From positions 62,001 through 126,000 of the forward strand of contig CDRNVI010000137.1 of NCBI GenBank assembly GCA_977017575.1: a stretch of DNA of 64,000 nt, written 5' to 3'. The stretch comes from Paramoeba atlantica (lineage: Eukaryota > Discosea). The notes below the pieces were generated by a model. That model was given only the letters and a program-made list of their open reading frames with translations. It had not been told where the DNA came from and made no database searches. The position numbers were made by a program, and so were the translations under genes. Position 1 is the stretch's first letter; each line of letters opens with the position of its first letter. Below are positions 21,386 to 30,712 of the stretch, in pieces.

Positions 21386-22000
21386 ATCTTGTTTTTCTTG
21401 AGTTACAGGTCAAAGAAACGAGTTGTGTACAATCAGGCTTGTTTTTTTTGTTGATTTTTTTTCCTTTTTATTCTTTTAAGTTCTTCTTTCTCAAAATAAA
21501 AACAAGAGAATGAAAGAATCAGAACAGATGAAAGTTCATCCCCCTCCATCAATTTCTCATTTTGGAACAAAAAGAGGTTCTTCTTCCCCCCCCCCTTTTT
21601 TTCTCTTTCTTTCAACTTAAAAACTCTCAACCCACAAACAAAATAAAAAACAAAATAAAAAAAAATAAAACATTGCAGCACAAACAAAGGACCTAACAAA
21701 AACAAACCTCTTGAATGTATTTAGAACAAAAGAATAGGATCTTTGGAGCGGGTCTTTTCAACTGAAGAGAAAGAGTGACTTGTCAAGAGTACAACATCTT
21801 TGTGAAGAAGGGGATGTCATTTCTTGTTTGTTTCTGTTTGTTCATTTGTTCAAACTCACATTCAGAGAGAGAAAGAGAGTTCTTTACAAACTGTAAAGGA
21901 TTTCCTTATTTACATTTACAATTACAATTGAAATTGTTTCCCCCCCAGCCCCCTCTCCCCAACAAAAATACCAGTTCTTTTTTGTCTTTTTTTCACAAAT

Positions 22001-22047
22001 TCCCTTGTGGTGTAGTCCCACCCTGGGTTCGATTCCTGGCAAGGGAG
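22001..22047 (+). pseudogene. tRNA-Glu pseudogene lacking the anticodon arm
   Basis: The ends match tRNA-Glu(TTC) at 23653-23724: TCCCTTGTGGTGTAGTC at the start and GGGTTCGATTCC / CAAGGGAG at the end. Twenty-five bases are deleted, covering part of the D arm and the whole anticodon arm. Two CpG to TpG changes are present in the T-arm region (CCCTGGG for CCCCGGG, CCTGG for CCCGG). About 40 bp of upstream sequence (TTCTTTTTTGT...) also match the intact gene, so it is a duplicated locus. Confidence 0.85.
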
Positions 22048-22547
22048 CTTTTTTTTTCTTCAATTTTATGAAACTACACCCTGCATGCAGCAGGGGGTGG
22101 AGCAGAATTAGTCTTATTTTTTTGAGGCCATTATTTGTTCTTTTGTTTTTCTCCATGTATCTGTTTGTGTGGGATCACCAAACTCTTCAAAATTTTTTCA
22201 AAAACAATTTCAAAAGTAAGTTGCACTGTCATCATCTTTTTTTGCTCTTTTTGGGGATGTTCTCCAATGTTGAATGTTCCAGCCACTGCAAGTGGAGGAC
22301 CTAAAGGTTAAAGGTGAGGAGGTTGATGGTGAGGGTGAGTCCTCTTTCATTTCCAATGTACCACCACGAGAAAGAATTTTGGTTCTCAAAGATTTGTTGT
22401 TTGGTTTCTTTCATTCACATCATCACAGCCTTTTTTACCCCTGTTTCTTTGGACGATTTTGCAAAAGCTGGGATAAACAGCAAAAACTCCATCTTTTGAT
22501 TCCTTTCCAACAGTTGTTCAGAAATTGCAATTTCCAGCTTCAACCCC

Positions 22548-22805
22548 TTATAATTTTCCGCCTGGTTCTTCTCTCTTCCAAGGTTTGTTTTTCAGCAAAA
22601 AAGTATTCCATTTCATTTTGTATCTCTCTGACATGAAAGAATCAAGGGAGAGTGTTCCCAAGTTAGGTATCACCTCTTGGAGACCACTTTGGATCATGTC
22701 TGCTACAAGAACCTCACTGGATCTCTCATAGAAGAGACACCCAACTGGGATGTTGTTTCTTTCAGTCTCTACTTGGGCGATTGAGGTTCTAAACACCTGG
22801 CACAA
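22548..22805 (-). pseudogene. Unidentified coding remnant
   Basis: An 85-codon minus-strand open segment (CQVFRTSIAQVETERNNIPV, then LSLDSFMSERYKMKWNTF) with a natural-looking composition. It has no start context and no recognised family, and further open pieces continue downstream with stops. It may belong with the remnant at 20251-21385. The rest of 21400-23650 shows no gene apart from the tRNA-Glu copies. Confidence 0.3.
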
Positions 22806-23652
22806 ATGTGTGTCAAGTTCTGTGCGCTTCTTTCACGCTCTCTCTTGCAGTTTTCCTTCTCTTTTTCAATCTATCTTTTTCATCCACTTCCATTCTTTCC
22901 TTCTTATCCACACCATTCTTCTCTCTTTTTTCCTTCCCATTGTAAATTTTATTCCAGGGTTCAAAAGTTCAAGAGGTGCAACTGAAAGTTATCAATTGAA
23001 GTTGGGAAATCATAGAATGGTTTGGAGAAGCGGAGGAGGAGAAGGAGCCCTGTTGTCAATGGTGTGAGTCACAATCCATTTCAGTGAATCAATGTCAATC
23101 CAAATAAAGATGATGTACATATTTGTAATATTACATATTTAACAGAGTCTCTCCTCTTCCCAAAAAATGCTTCAAAAAATGCTTGTGTGAAGTGAAAACT
23201 TTCTTGGCAAGGAGGTGAGACGGATGTTAATCTTCCAGACTTGGAATTTGTCTGGGTTAAATTTCAGAAACAGCATGCTCCTATGTGATGTATCAAGTGC
23301 AACCACTGTCAACTATAAAGTTGGTGTGGCTTGAAGATGGATATTTTTCGGAGAAGAGGAAGTAATGTGAGATGATGTGGAGATGATGAGCAGATCATCA
23401 TTGGACAAAACAGGGAAAGTGACTGAAGTGGAATTTTCACAGGTTCCAGTCTTTGGATTGACTCCATTCCCCAAAATTCTTGCTTTCTTCTTGTTCACTC
23501 TGGCAGGCCACCAACATCATGAAAAAGTAATCTCTCAATTTTTTCTCAAAAGCTCAAAAATCAAAGGATATTCTGTTGTTCTCTGCAGAGAGAGAAGGAC
23601 AAAAACAACCCACCACAACACAACAGTTCTTTTTTGTTTTTTTTCAACTAAT

Positions 23653-23724
23653 TCCCTTGTGGTGTAGTCGGTAACACGGTCGGCTTTCACCCGGCCACCC
23701 CGGGTTCGATTCCCGGCAAGGGAG
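23653..23724 (+). tRNA. tRNA-Glu(TTC)
   Basis: 72 bases. The acceptor arms are TCCCTTG/CAAGGGA with discriminator G, the D arm has TGGTGTAGTCGGTAACAC, the anticodon loop is CTTTCAC with anticodon TTC, and the T arm is CCGGGTTCGATTCCCGG. A T-run follows (termination). It is intact, unlike the deleted copy at 22001, and lies about 300 bp from the split tRNA-Phe. Confidence 0.94.
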
Positions 23725-23969
23725 ATTTTTTTTCAATTTCTTTTTTTTTTCTGGTGTGTTCTGTTGTTTCTTGTGTGCAGCTGTTTTCTTTGTTCCTTTT
23801 CTTTTTTTTTTTTGATATTCTTTCCCAAAGAATCAAGAACAATTTTTGATTCAAAGGAAGGTGAACCCCAAAGAGTTGATTTGAAAAAAAAGATTTCTTT
23901 GAGTTTGAACATCAAAAACACAAAACTGATTCAATTTCAAAAAAAAAAGAAAAAAAAAAGAAAAAAAAA

Positions 23970-23994
23970 TGCCGAAAACGTGGATCGAACACGT

Positions 23995-24027
<33 letters not shown>

Positions 24028-24028
24028 T
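23970..24028 (-). pseudogene. tRNA-Phe(GAA), 3' fragment (nt 15-73), split by a retrotransposon
   Basis: Read on the minus strand, 24028 to 23970 is the tRNA from position 15 to the discriminator. It starts ATTGGGAGAGC (rest of the D arm), then has an anticodon loop CTGAAGA with anticodon GAA, then GTGTTCGATCCAC (T arm) and TTTCGGC + A. The missing 5' end lies 3.7 kb away at 27767-27779. Fifty-nine bases here plus 13 there make 72 of the expected 73; only A14 is absent. The insertion cuts box A, so this gene copy should be dead. A T-rich tract follows on the minus strand. Confidence 0.92.
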
Positions 24029-24126
24029 GGGTTTCACATTCCTTTCCGTTTTCCAACATCATCATTGATTGTCACCTATCACCCCTCAGGAGCGGAGACA
24101 ACGAGGCAACTCGCGGACTTTCCCAT

Positions 24127-27100
24127 ATGACAACCAGCGGTAATGGCGGATCTCGGAAAAGGTGGACCCAGGACGAGACGCAGCTCTATGAGAAGATTGT
24201 TTTGGAAAAACCATCCATCACACCCTCTCTCCTTCAAAAACTTTATTTTAAAGATCGATCGATTAATTCAGTGAAATGTTATCATGCTAGATACAAAAAG
24301 AAACTGGAAAAACTAAACACCCGGTTTAACCTGAGTCAGAGTGAAAAAGTCAAGGTTCTCCCTGAAGCGCTAAAACCCAACGCTGGTGTCCATCGTTTTG
24401 AACGCATCGAGGCAGTCGAAGAAATTTTCGATGTCCCAAACTCGAGATCGGTTTGCCCTGAGCCTGATCCAGTTGATGCTGCAATCCAGAAAAAGAAAGA
24501 GGATATTCAATGGATCGACAGACTGCAAGAAACACCCAAGGAAGCTGCCCTCAAAGTCGCAGAAGAAACATCAGACCTCTCAAGAATCAACATCACAAAA
24601 CTCTCGAAATCCAAGTGGAAAACGATCAACCATAGACTGGATGGCCTCGAAAAACCTTTTCTCGATTGGTGTGTTGGAAAAGTCCTTTCCGAGCCTGAAT
24701 GGGAAAAGTTTGAACAAGCCCTCCATGAATTTGTGGTTCGAATTCACACTGAGATCTCGAACCAAGAGGAAGAAAATGAGAAGGAAGAAGAAGAATCAGA
24801 ATCAGAACCAGGAAGAAAGAAAAGTAAACCAAGGTGGCCAGATAAAATATTGAAAGCAAAGAAAAAGATTCGAAAAATCTGTCGACTCAAAGAAGTTCTC
24901 CTCGTGGAGATCAGAAAGAAAAGTAAAAACAAGCACTTAAGCGCAAAAGCAAGAACCTTGTTTCGAGAGACAAACCTTGGAGACCTCAAGGAAAAACTGG
25001 AAAAAACAACCAACAAGGAAGAATGGAAGAAAGTAGCCACAAAACTTGGAGGATTAAGAAAGAAGCTGAGGAAGACAAAATGGAAAGCAGGCAGAAGTTG
25101 GAGAAGACAAAATTCCAAAGACGAAGAACGAAAGAACATTGCTCTCTGGAACCAAAACCGATCTGCCTTCTACAAGAAGCTCCAATCCCAAGGGATGCCG
25201 CCTGTGAATAGTGAAATCTTTAAACTCGCTTGTGACTACTATGAGGAACAAAACACATCTCGAACCCCTGATTTTCAGACCTCATCCATCCCCCAAGAAG
25301 TCCTTGAAGTCCTCCCTTGTAAATCTCTCGGAAACAGCGCAGCTTTCTGGAATATCACAGCAGGAGATATTGCTAAATATCTCAAGAAAACAAAGGCTAA
25401 ATCAGCCCCTGGTTGGGATAGCCTCCAATATGCTGTTTGGAAAAACCTCCCCTGTACCCTCAAAGCCCTCGAATGTATCTATGACATTTGTCAGTCAAAC
25501 CAAAGAGTACCAATGACCTGGCAGATCGCGAAAGGAATCCTCATCCCCAAGAAAAAAGATATCAAGATTGGAAAAGACCTTCGTCCAATTATGCTCCAAC
25601 CCAATATCTACAAAATCTTCTCAGGCGTCCTTGGATCCAAAATTCACGATTTCGCAAAGGACAACAAGATATGGAGCGATGAGCAACGAGGATACACAAA
25701 TCTGAACGGGACAATGCTCAATCTTTCAATGATTCAAGCGGCCAAAGACAACATCTCGCGACACCGGTCCTCCAACGAGTTCCTAAGCCTGTTTGTTGAT
25801 GTCCAAAACGCCTTTGGTGCTGTTGAATACAAGCAAATGATCACCATCCTATTTGGCCTGGGCCTCCCAAAGAAGATTTGTGTCCTGATCTGGGGAATTA
25901 TGAAAGCTGGCGTCATGATCTTCTCGCATGAAAAAACAAAAAACAATGTCCCACAATCTCGAGGTGTGAAACAAGGAGATCCCCTGAGTGGAATTATATT
26001 CAACCTCTGTCTTGAACCTGTCTGGCGACTCCTCAACAAAAGTAAAATCGGATATCAGATGATTACTCAGAAAAGTGTCATACCATCACTGGGTTTCTGT
26101 GATGATATGTGCTTTAATACAGGCTCTCGAAACATGCTCCTTGACACCCTCAAACTGCTCGAACAATTCTTGAAGTGGCTTTGCCTGAAGCTTGTCCCCT
26201 CCAAATGCGCCCTCATCAAACACTCCTTCAAAGGAGACGTCCAACAACATGATGACTGGACTGTGAAGATCGATGGATCACCTGTTGAAGTCATCAAGAG
26301 AGGTGAAACAGAGGACACTCGCTACCTTGGAAGCTTCTTCAATGACAAACCAAAATCGAGCACAACAATCGAAAAACTCATCGAGAAGGTCAAAAATCGA
26401 CTGGATCTTCTAACTGCGGCGAATCTCCCTCTTCGTTACAAGATAGTCGCCCTCTCCCAGTGGGTTGCAAGCTCATGTACCTATGTCTTGCTCAATGAAA
26501 AGACGAACCTTGGCCATGTTGACCAAATACAGCTCCTCATCAACGACTCAGTCAGGTCCTGGTTCAGACTCCCCCACAACACCAACATCGAAATGCTCAC
26601 CATTGCCTTCAGCAATGGTGGCTTGGCTCTCCCAAACATCAGGAAGATGTATTATTCCCTTCAAGCAAGACGATTCAACTACCTGATGTCCAAAGAATAT
26701 GACCAAAAAGCAGTCAGCATCATTGAAGACTCTCTACTTGACTCTGCACAAGCAAGAGGCCAGCAGCAGAACTTTATTGGTAAACCTGACATCCCATTCG
26801 ACCGAGTGCGATGCTTTTGGACAGTTGCCCACGAAATTGCTCGTAAATTCTTCCCAGAGAACACCCAAGCGCTCGAGCATCTCGATGTTGATAAGATTCA
26901 GAAGATGATGGACGATAAAATCCTCAAACATGTTGAGGAATTAAAAGTTCAAGGGCAAATCCTGAGAAGCTGGAAAGTTGGTGGACACTCTAACAGTACC
27001 ACTCGAAAGCGATGGAACCCCAACGATCACTACCTCCGATTCTGGTTGAAAGCCTACCTGCAACAACTTCCAACAAAATCCTACTATGTTTTTACACAAC

Positions 27101-27663
27101 AGAAGGGTGATGGGAAGTGTCCTCTCTGCGGGCAGTCAGAAACCCAACTCCATGCCCTAAATGGTTGTAAACTAAGAATCCAAGATATGATCCATCGACA
27201 CAATCGAGTTCAGAATGTCTTCCTCTCTTTTAAATGTCTGCATCCTGATGATCTCCTTCTAATTGATAAACCGATCCCTCCACATCACTATGAAGGAATT
27301 GTCACAAAAAACAAACCAGACATCTTCATTCTCAACCATGCTCGCCGAACTATCGAAATTATCGAAATCTCAACTCCCTATGATACTAACACTGAATTGA
27401 GTGAGATCAACAAAACAAACAAATACTTCCCCTTGGTCGAAGCACTGAAAAGTCGAAACCGCACCTACAAAGTCACAATGATCCCCATTGTGATCGGATC
27501 GCTTGGTGGAATGACTTCAAACTTGCGAGGTAACCTCATCAATGCAGGAGTCCCCCCAACAAGAGTACAACACTGCCTCCGGCTTATGTTTGAGACAGTA
27601 ATCGAAGGATCCCAATGGCTTTGGAAACGACGATTTAATCCTTCCCCAGAAATGCAAGAGTGA
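24127..27663 (+). CDS. Retrotransposon polyprotein: Myb-like, reverse transcriptase, zinc finger, restriction-like endonuclease
   Basis: 1178 residues from the first ATG inside the element (MTTSGNGG). The open frame extends upstream through the tRNA fragment, but that part belongs to the target. Residues ~8-60 form a Myb/SANT-like domain (KRWTQDETQLYEKI), probably for DNA target binding. A Lys/Glu-rich coiled region follows (~210-330). The RT spans ~370-720, with finger motif KSAPGWDSLQY, motif A FVDVQNAFGAV (~555), motif B RGVKQGDPLSG (~611) and motif C LGFCDDM (~655; C instead of the usual A or Y before DD). A CCHC zinc finger is CPLCGQSETQLHALNGC (~997-1013). The nuclease motif is KPDIFILN ... 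IEIIEIS (~1063-1081). It would nick the tRNA gene and prime reverse transcription there. It ends TGA directly followed by TAA. Arginine is often CGA. Confidence 0.93.
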   Translation: MTTSGNGGSRKRWTQDETQLYEKIVLEKPSITPSLLQKLYFKDRSINSVKCYHARYKKKLEKLNTRFNLSQSEKVKVLPEALKPNAGVHRFERIEAVEEIFDVPNSRSVCPEPDPVDAAIQKKKEDIQWIDRLQETPKEAALKVAEETSDLSRINITKLSKSKWKTINHRLDGLEKPFLDWCVGKVLSEPEWEKFEQALHEFVVRIHTEISNQEEENEKEEEESESEPGRKKSKPRWPDKILKAKKKIRKICRLKEVLLVEIRKKSKNKHLSAKARTLFRETNLGDLKEKLEKTTNKEEWKKVATKLGGLRKKLRKTKWKAGRSWRRQNSKDEERKNIALWNQNRSAFYKKLQSQGMPPVNSEIFKLACDYYEEQNTSRTPDFQTSSIPQEVLEVLPCKSLGNSAAFWNITAGDIAKYLKKTKAKSAPGWDSLQYAVWKNLPCTLKALECIYDICQSNQRVPMTWQIAKGILIPKKKDIKIGKDLRPIMLQPNIYKIFSGVLGSKIHDFAKDNKIWSDEQRGYTNLNGTMLNLSMIQAAKDNISRHRSSNEFLSLFVDVQNAFGAVEYKQMITILFGLGLPKKICVLIWGIMKAGVMIFSHEKTKNNVPQSRGVKQGDPLSGIIFNLCLEPVWRLLNKSKIGYQMITQKSVIPSLGFCDDMCFNTGSRNMLLDTLKLLEQFLKWLCLKLVPSKCALIKHSFKGDVQQHDDWTVKIDGSPVEVIKRGETEDTRYLGSFFNDKPKSSTTIEKLIEKVKNRLDLLTAANLPLRYKIVALSQWVASSCTYVLLNEKTNLGHVDQIQLLINDSVRSWFRLPHNTNIEMLTIAFSNGGLALPNIRKMYYSLQARRFNYLMSKEYDQKAVSIIEDSLLDSAQARGQQQNFIGKPDIPFDRVRCFWTVAHEIARKFFPENTQALEHLDVDKIQKMMDDKILKHVEELKVQGQILRSWKVGGHSNSTTRKRWNPNDHYLRFWLKAYLQQLPTKSYYVFTQQKGDGKCPLCGQSETQLHALNGCKLRIQDMIHRHNRVQNVFLSFKCLHPDDLLLIDKPIPPHHYEGIVTKNKPDIFILNHARRTIEIIEISTPYDTNTELSEINKTNKYFPLVEALKSRNRTYKVTMIPIVIGSLGGMTSNLRGNLINAGVPPTRVQHCLRLMFETVIEGSQWLWKRRFNPSPEMQE

Positions 27664-27721
27664 TAAAGTGGACCTTGTTGTGACCTAGGAAATCACAGAA
27701 CCTAACGTAGTATTTTGAGAA

Positions 27722-27759
27722 TGCAAACTTTTGTTTGCAATTTATCTTTCAATAAATTG
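27722..27759 (+). promoter_or_regulatory. Two hairpins at the 3' end of the retrotransposon RNA
   Basis: TGCAAAC-TTTT-GTTTGCA (27722-27739) is directly followed, overlapping by two bases, by CAATTTA-TCTTTCAA-TAAATTG (27738-27759). Only seven bases then remain before the tRNA target. In R2 elements the RT binds structured 3' UTR RNA to start target-primed reverse transcription; these hairpins are the obvious candidates here. Confidence 0.6.
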
Positions 27760-27766
27760 TATTTTC

Positions 27767-27779
27767 GAGCTATTTCGGC
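27767..27779 (-). pseudogene. tRNA-Phe, 5' fragment (nt 1-13)
   Basis: On the minus strand, 27779 to 27767 reads GCCGAAATAGCTC: the 5' acceptor strand (GCCGAAA, pairing with TTTCGGC at 23971) and the start of the D arm. It is the missing piece of 23970-24028. The last base, C13, would be the 3' hydroxyl that primed cDNA synthesis. Confidence 0.9.
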
Positions 27780-28770
27780 TTTTCTGGAAAAAAAGACCAT
27801 TTTTTGGGAACACAGGTACTTGTAAAGAGGATTGTCTGATTGGAACATTGAAAAACATCAAAAATTCCCTTTTTTGAAACCATTTTTTTGTTTTTGAGTG
27901 TTTTTTGGGATTAAAATATTCTCAAAATGAATTTTTGATACATGTTTAAACTGTTGTGATTTGGTGAAAGCTCTTTTTGAACACAAGCACTAGATTTGTA
28001 GCACTAAAATCAACTTTGTTGTTTTGTGTTGGAATCCACAAGGGCAGACACAGATGTACAAGGGCAAGATTTGCTTTTGGTTGTGTTTTATTCTTTTTGT
28101 TAAGTGGCCAGGAGTTGATGGAGAAAGGAGTGGGCAGGTGAAGGAAAGAAAAAGAAAGAAAAAGAAAGAAAAAGAAAGAAAAAGAAAGAAAAAAAAAGAA
28201 AAGAGAAAAGTCAAGAGCAAATCATGGGAAAAGATTGGCAGTGCATCACAATGGAAACTAACCAAGTGAGTTTATTCCTTTGACCAACAAATAAGAGGCA
28301 TTCACATGGGACAATAAATACAAACAAGTATGGAATTTGACAAGAAATAAAATAGAATAGAAGACAAAAACACACAAGAGAAGGACACAGTGGAGAGATT
28401 ACATCACAGATAAATGTTACAGAACATAGGATTAATTGACATGAAGATAATGTGATTAGGGGAAATAAATGGACAAGATAATATTAAGGGAACAACTTGA
28501 AATCAGAGTGAGAACTGGGAGGGAAGAGTTCAGATGAGAGAGACAGGAACACATGCAGAATTAGAACAGTGTGTACAGTCTCACAAATGTTCATTGGGGA
28601 CATTTGTACAATTGGAAAGCACAATAACAATCTCTCAAGATCATAACAAATTACAAGGTTTTCATTTTCATTTCTAATTTAAGAGGAGAGGATTCAATCA
28701 GTGTACAAATATGAAACAAATTAATTTGCACAATATGGAATCAAATTACATGAGGATTCTAACACTTTTG
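27780..28770. other. No gene; repeat fragments
   Basis: 27987-28026 repeats the core of the inverted repeat arms further right (CTAGATTTGTAGCACTAAAA for CTAGATTTGAAGCACCAAAA, then TCAACTTTGTTGTTTTG). 28141-28195 is (GAAAGAAAAA)n. The remainder has no open frame of interest. Confidence 0.5.
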
Positions 28771-29005
28771 GTTTGAAAGATGTCTTTGTTTAGGAAAAAG
28801 GAATTGGAAAAACAATTCAAGAAAAGGAATTGTGAAAGGAGAAAGGAAAGGTGTTCTGCAAATATGAAATTTCCAGGAAGAGGAATTGACACATGTTGGT
28901 TCAGTGAAAGTGCAACTTGGACAAGCATGCTAGATTTGAAGCACCAAAATCAACTTTGTTGTTTTGTTGCAAAGACCACAGAGCTCCTGTGCACAGAACC
29001 CCTGT
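28771..29005 (+). repeat. Inverted repeat R2fam, left arm
   Basis: This segment is repeated in the opposite orientation at about 30270-30530. Shared blocks in order: AAAAAGGAATTGG, AGGTGTTC, AAATTTCCA, GAGGAATTGACA, ACAAGCATGCTA, GAAGCACCAAAATCAACTTT, and GTTGTTTTGTTGCAA. The arms are about 1.3 kb apart and enclose the SINE. Confidence 0.75.
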
Positions 29006-29581
29006 GCAAGACCATGAAGAGTGCAGACAACAATGTTTTAAAGAGATGATGTGTACTTTGTATAAAAAGATATTTAATTGTATTCATGAGTTTCATTGGG
29101 GATGGGGCTGCTGTAAATGGTCTCAGTATACAAAGCATGAGATTCCTTTCAAACCAAAACTCCTCTCTCTTTTTCAAAGTTTCTGAGAATGTGATTCCCT
29201 TATGTTAAGTTTTAAACCAAAGTTGACACTGAGTGGAAGATTGTAGAAACAGAGAATCTACCTTTTCACCACCTCCTGACCAGGCTTGCCAGTGCACCCC
29301 TAGAGTCCAACTACTCAGCAACTCTCAAGTATCAGAAAAAGCTCTTCAACTATCAGAATAGAGAAAAAAGAAAGAAAAAGAAAAGAGAAAAAGGAGGAAA
29401 ATGTTAGGATTGACAAGAGCTTCAGAAAAACAACAAAACCAAAATTAATCCAAAAATCAGATGCAAAATGTGTAGTTTTTTTTTCATGAAAACAAACAAG
29501 AGGAACATTTGAACAAAAGAGAAAATGTGAAAAGTAAAGAAACACAGGGATGTGATAGAGACAAAAAGGAATCAAAAACAG

Positions 29582-29596
29582 TGTTTTAGTTGAAAA
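29582..29596. repeat. SINE target-site duplication, left
   Basis: TGTTTTAGTTGAAAA is repeated exactly at 30024-30038, on the other side of the SINE. Confidence 0.9.
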
Positions 29597-30023
29597 TTTT
29601 TTTTTTTTTTTTTTTGAGGCAGACTTTATTCAATTAGTAGTTCTTAATCTAAGCCATTTGAATTACATTAAATTATGTTTGTTTTTAACCTCTAACAAGA
29701 GGTGAAGTTTTAAACTTCAGCTTAGTTCAGTCGGTCTTTATGCTGAACTTTAGAACTTCTGCAAGTTCAGGCTGGAGGATGCACATCAGAAGGGAGAATA
29801 ATCCAAAGCTCCTTCCAAGGGAATTTATCCTCAACTTTTTAGCAGACAGGGCTGAGATGTAACCTGTTCCGATTTTCACACTTCTTCAAGAGCTCCTCAC
29901 TCCAATCAAATCACTCTACAGCACCAGAAAAATTTTCTATAATATTGAAAAACTGGGATTTGAACTCGCCCCCCCGGGGTTGGACATAGTCGAATTTACC
30001 ACTAAACTATGGGCACCAACCAA
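29597..30023 (-). mobile_element. tRNA-derived SINE (427 bp)
   Basis: A perfect 15-bp duplication (29582-29596 and 30024-30038) frames a 427-bp unit. On the minus strand it begins with a tRNA-like head (from 30023: GCCCATAGTTTAGTGGTAAA with box A, GAGTTCAAATCC as box B), continues through a ~330-bp unrelated body ending ATTGAATAAAGTCTGCCTC, and closes with 19 A residues (plus-strand T-run 29597-29615). The head most resembles tRNA-Gly (ATAGTTTAGTGGTAAA, loop with TCC), although the acceptor stem does not pair. These are the hallmarks of a SINE mobilised in trans by a LINE. Confidence 0.88.
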
Positions 30024-30038
30024 TGTTTTAGTTGAAAA
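30024..30038. repeat. SINE target-site duplication, right
   Basis: Exact copy of 29582-29596. Confidence 0.9.
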
Positions 30039-30269
30039 AGAAATAAAGACAAAATCAAATCAACAAAAAACAGGAAAAAAGAAAAATCAGAAAGGAAAAA
30101 TCAAAAAGAGAAAAGGAAGGAAAAGGAAGGGAAATCACTTTTTTTGGATGATGACTGCCTTACCAGCATCTTACAGGATACCAACAGACAGAGAAAAGAG
30201 AAAGATGGTTAAAGGAACCAGATCATACTGGAACCTCTCTTTCCTGGTCTGGACATTGCCACCTTTCTA

Positions 30270-30530
30270 ATTGCACAGAAGCTCTGTGCTCCTTGCAGAT
30301 TGCAACAAAACAACAAAGTTGATTTTGGTGCTTCAAATTTAGCATGCTTGTCTGAGTTGCACTTTTGCCAAACCAACACATGTCAATTCCTCTTCTTGGA
30401 AATTTCTTATTTGTGGAACACCTTTCCCTTTCTCTATACACAATTCCCTTTCTGAATACCTTATAACAAATTGTTCTCCCAATTCCTTTTCCCTAACAAA
30501 CATGCTTCCAAACCAAAGAGAATAAAACAC
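30270..30530 (-). repeat. Inverted repeat R2fam, right arm
   Basis: Reverse-oriented partner of 28771-29005, reading on the minus strand from AAGCATGTTTGTTAGGG to GCACAGAGCTTCTGTGC. Similarity is roughly four bases in five by eye. Confidence 0.75.
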
Positions 30531-30564
30531 AAACCAACAGCAGCAGAAACATATTGCCCTTGTG

Positions 30565-30712
30565 CATAATGCTTCTCTACATGGATAATATTTTCTTGTG
30601 TGGAACAGCAGATGCAATCATTGAGAACACCTGCAAGATCAAGGAGCTTCTCCCTCAAGGCAACCTCAATCTTGAGACCAGGAAGTGTGAAAGGCACAAA
30701 CCCAAAGAGAGT
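30565..30712 (+). pseudogene. LINE reverse-transcriptase scrap (motif C)
   Basis: The plus strand encodes LLYMDNIFLCGTADAI followed by IKELLPQGNLNLETRKCER. This matches motif C and the following helix of the LINE at 54.7-58.8 kb (LLFVDDIFVCGSPVAI, IQSVLPNANLKLGTERG). The second catalytic Asp is Asn. It is a small fossil of the same family. Confidence 0.7.

Larger units (their letters stand above)
24029..27766 (+). mobile_element. R2-like (restriction-like endonuclease) non-LTR retrotransposon inserted in tRNA-Phe
   Basis: The 3738-bp element lies between the two halves of a tRNA-Phe gene, antisense to it. It has a ~98-bp 5' leader, one long intact reading frame (24127-27663), and a 103-bp 3' UTR without a poly(A) tail that ends in two hairpins (27722-27759). 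No target duplication is seen; one base (A14 of the tRNA) is lost. The layout - single ORF, central RT, C-terminal zinc finger and PD-(D/E)xK endonuclease - is that of site-specific elements such as R2, NeSL and CRE. The element is CpG-rich and open, so the insertion looks recent. Confidence 0.93.

Noticed and set aside
23764..24126. N-terminal extension of the R2-like protein upstream of ATG 24127
   Set aside because: This part of the open frame is tRNA-Phe and flanking A-tract sequence outside the element; the element begins at 24029.
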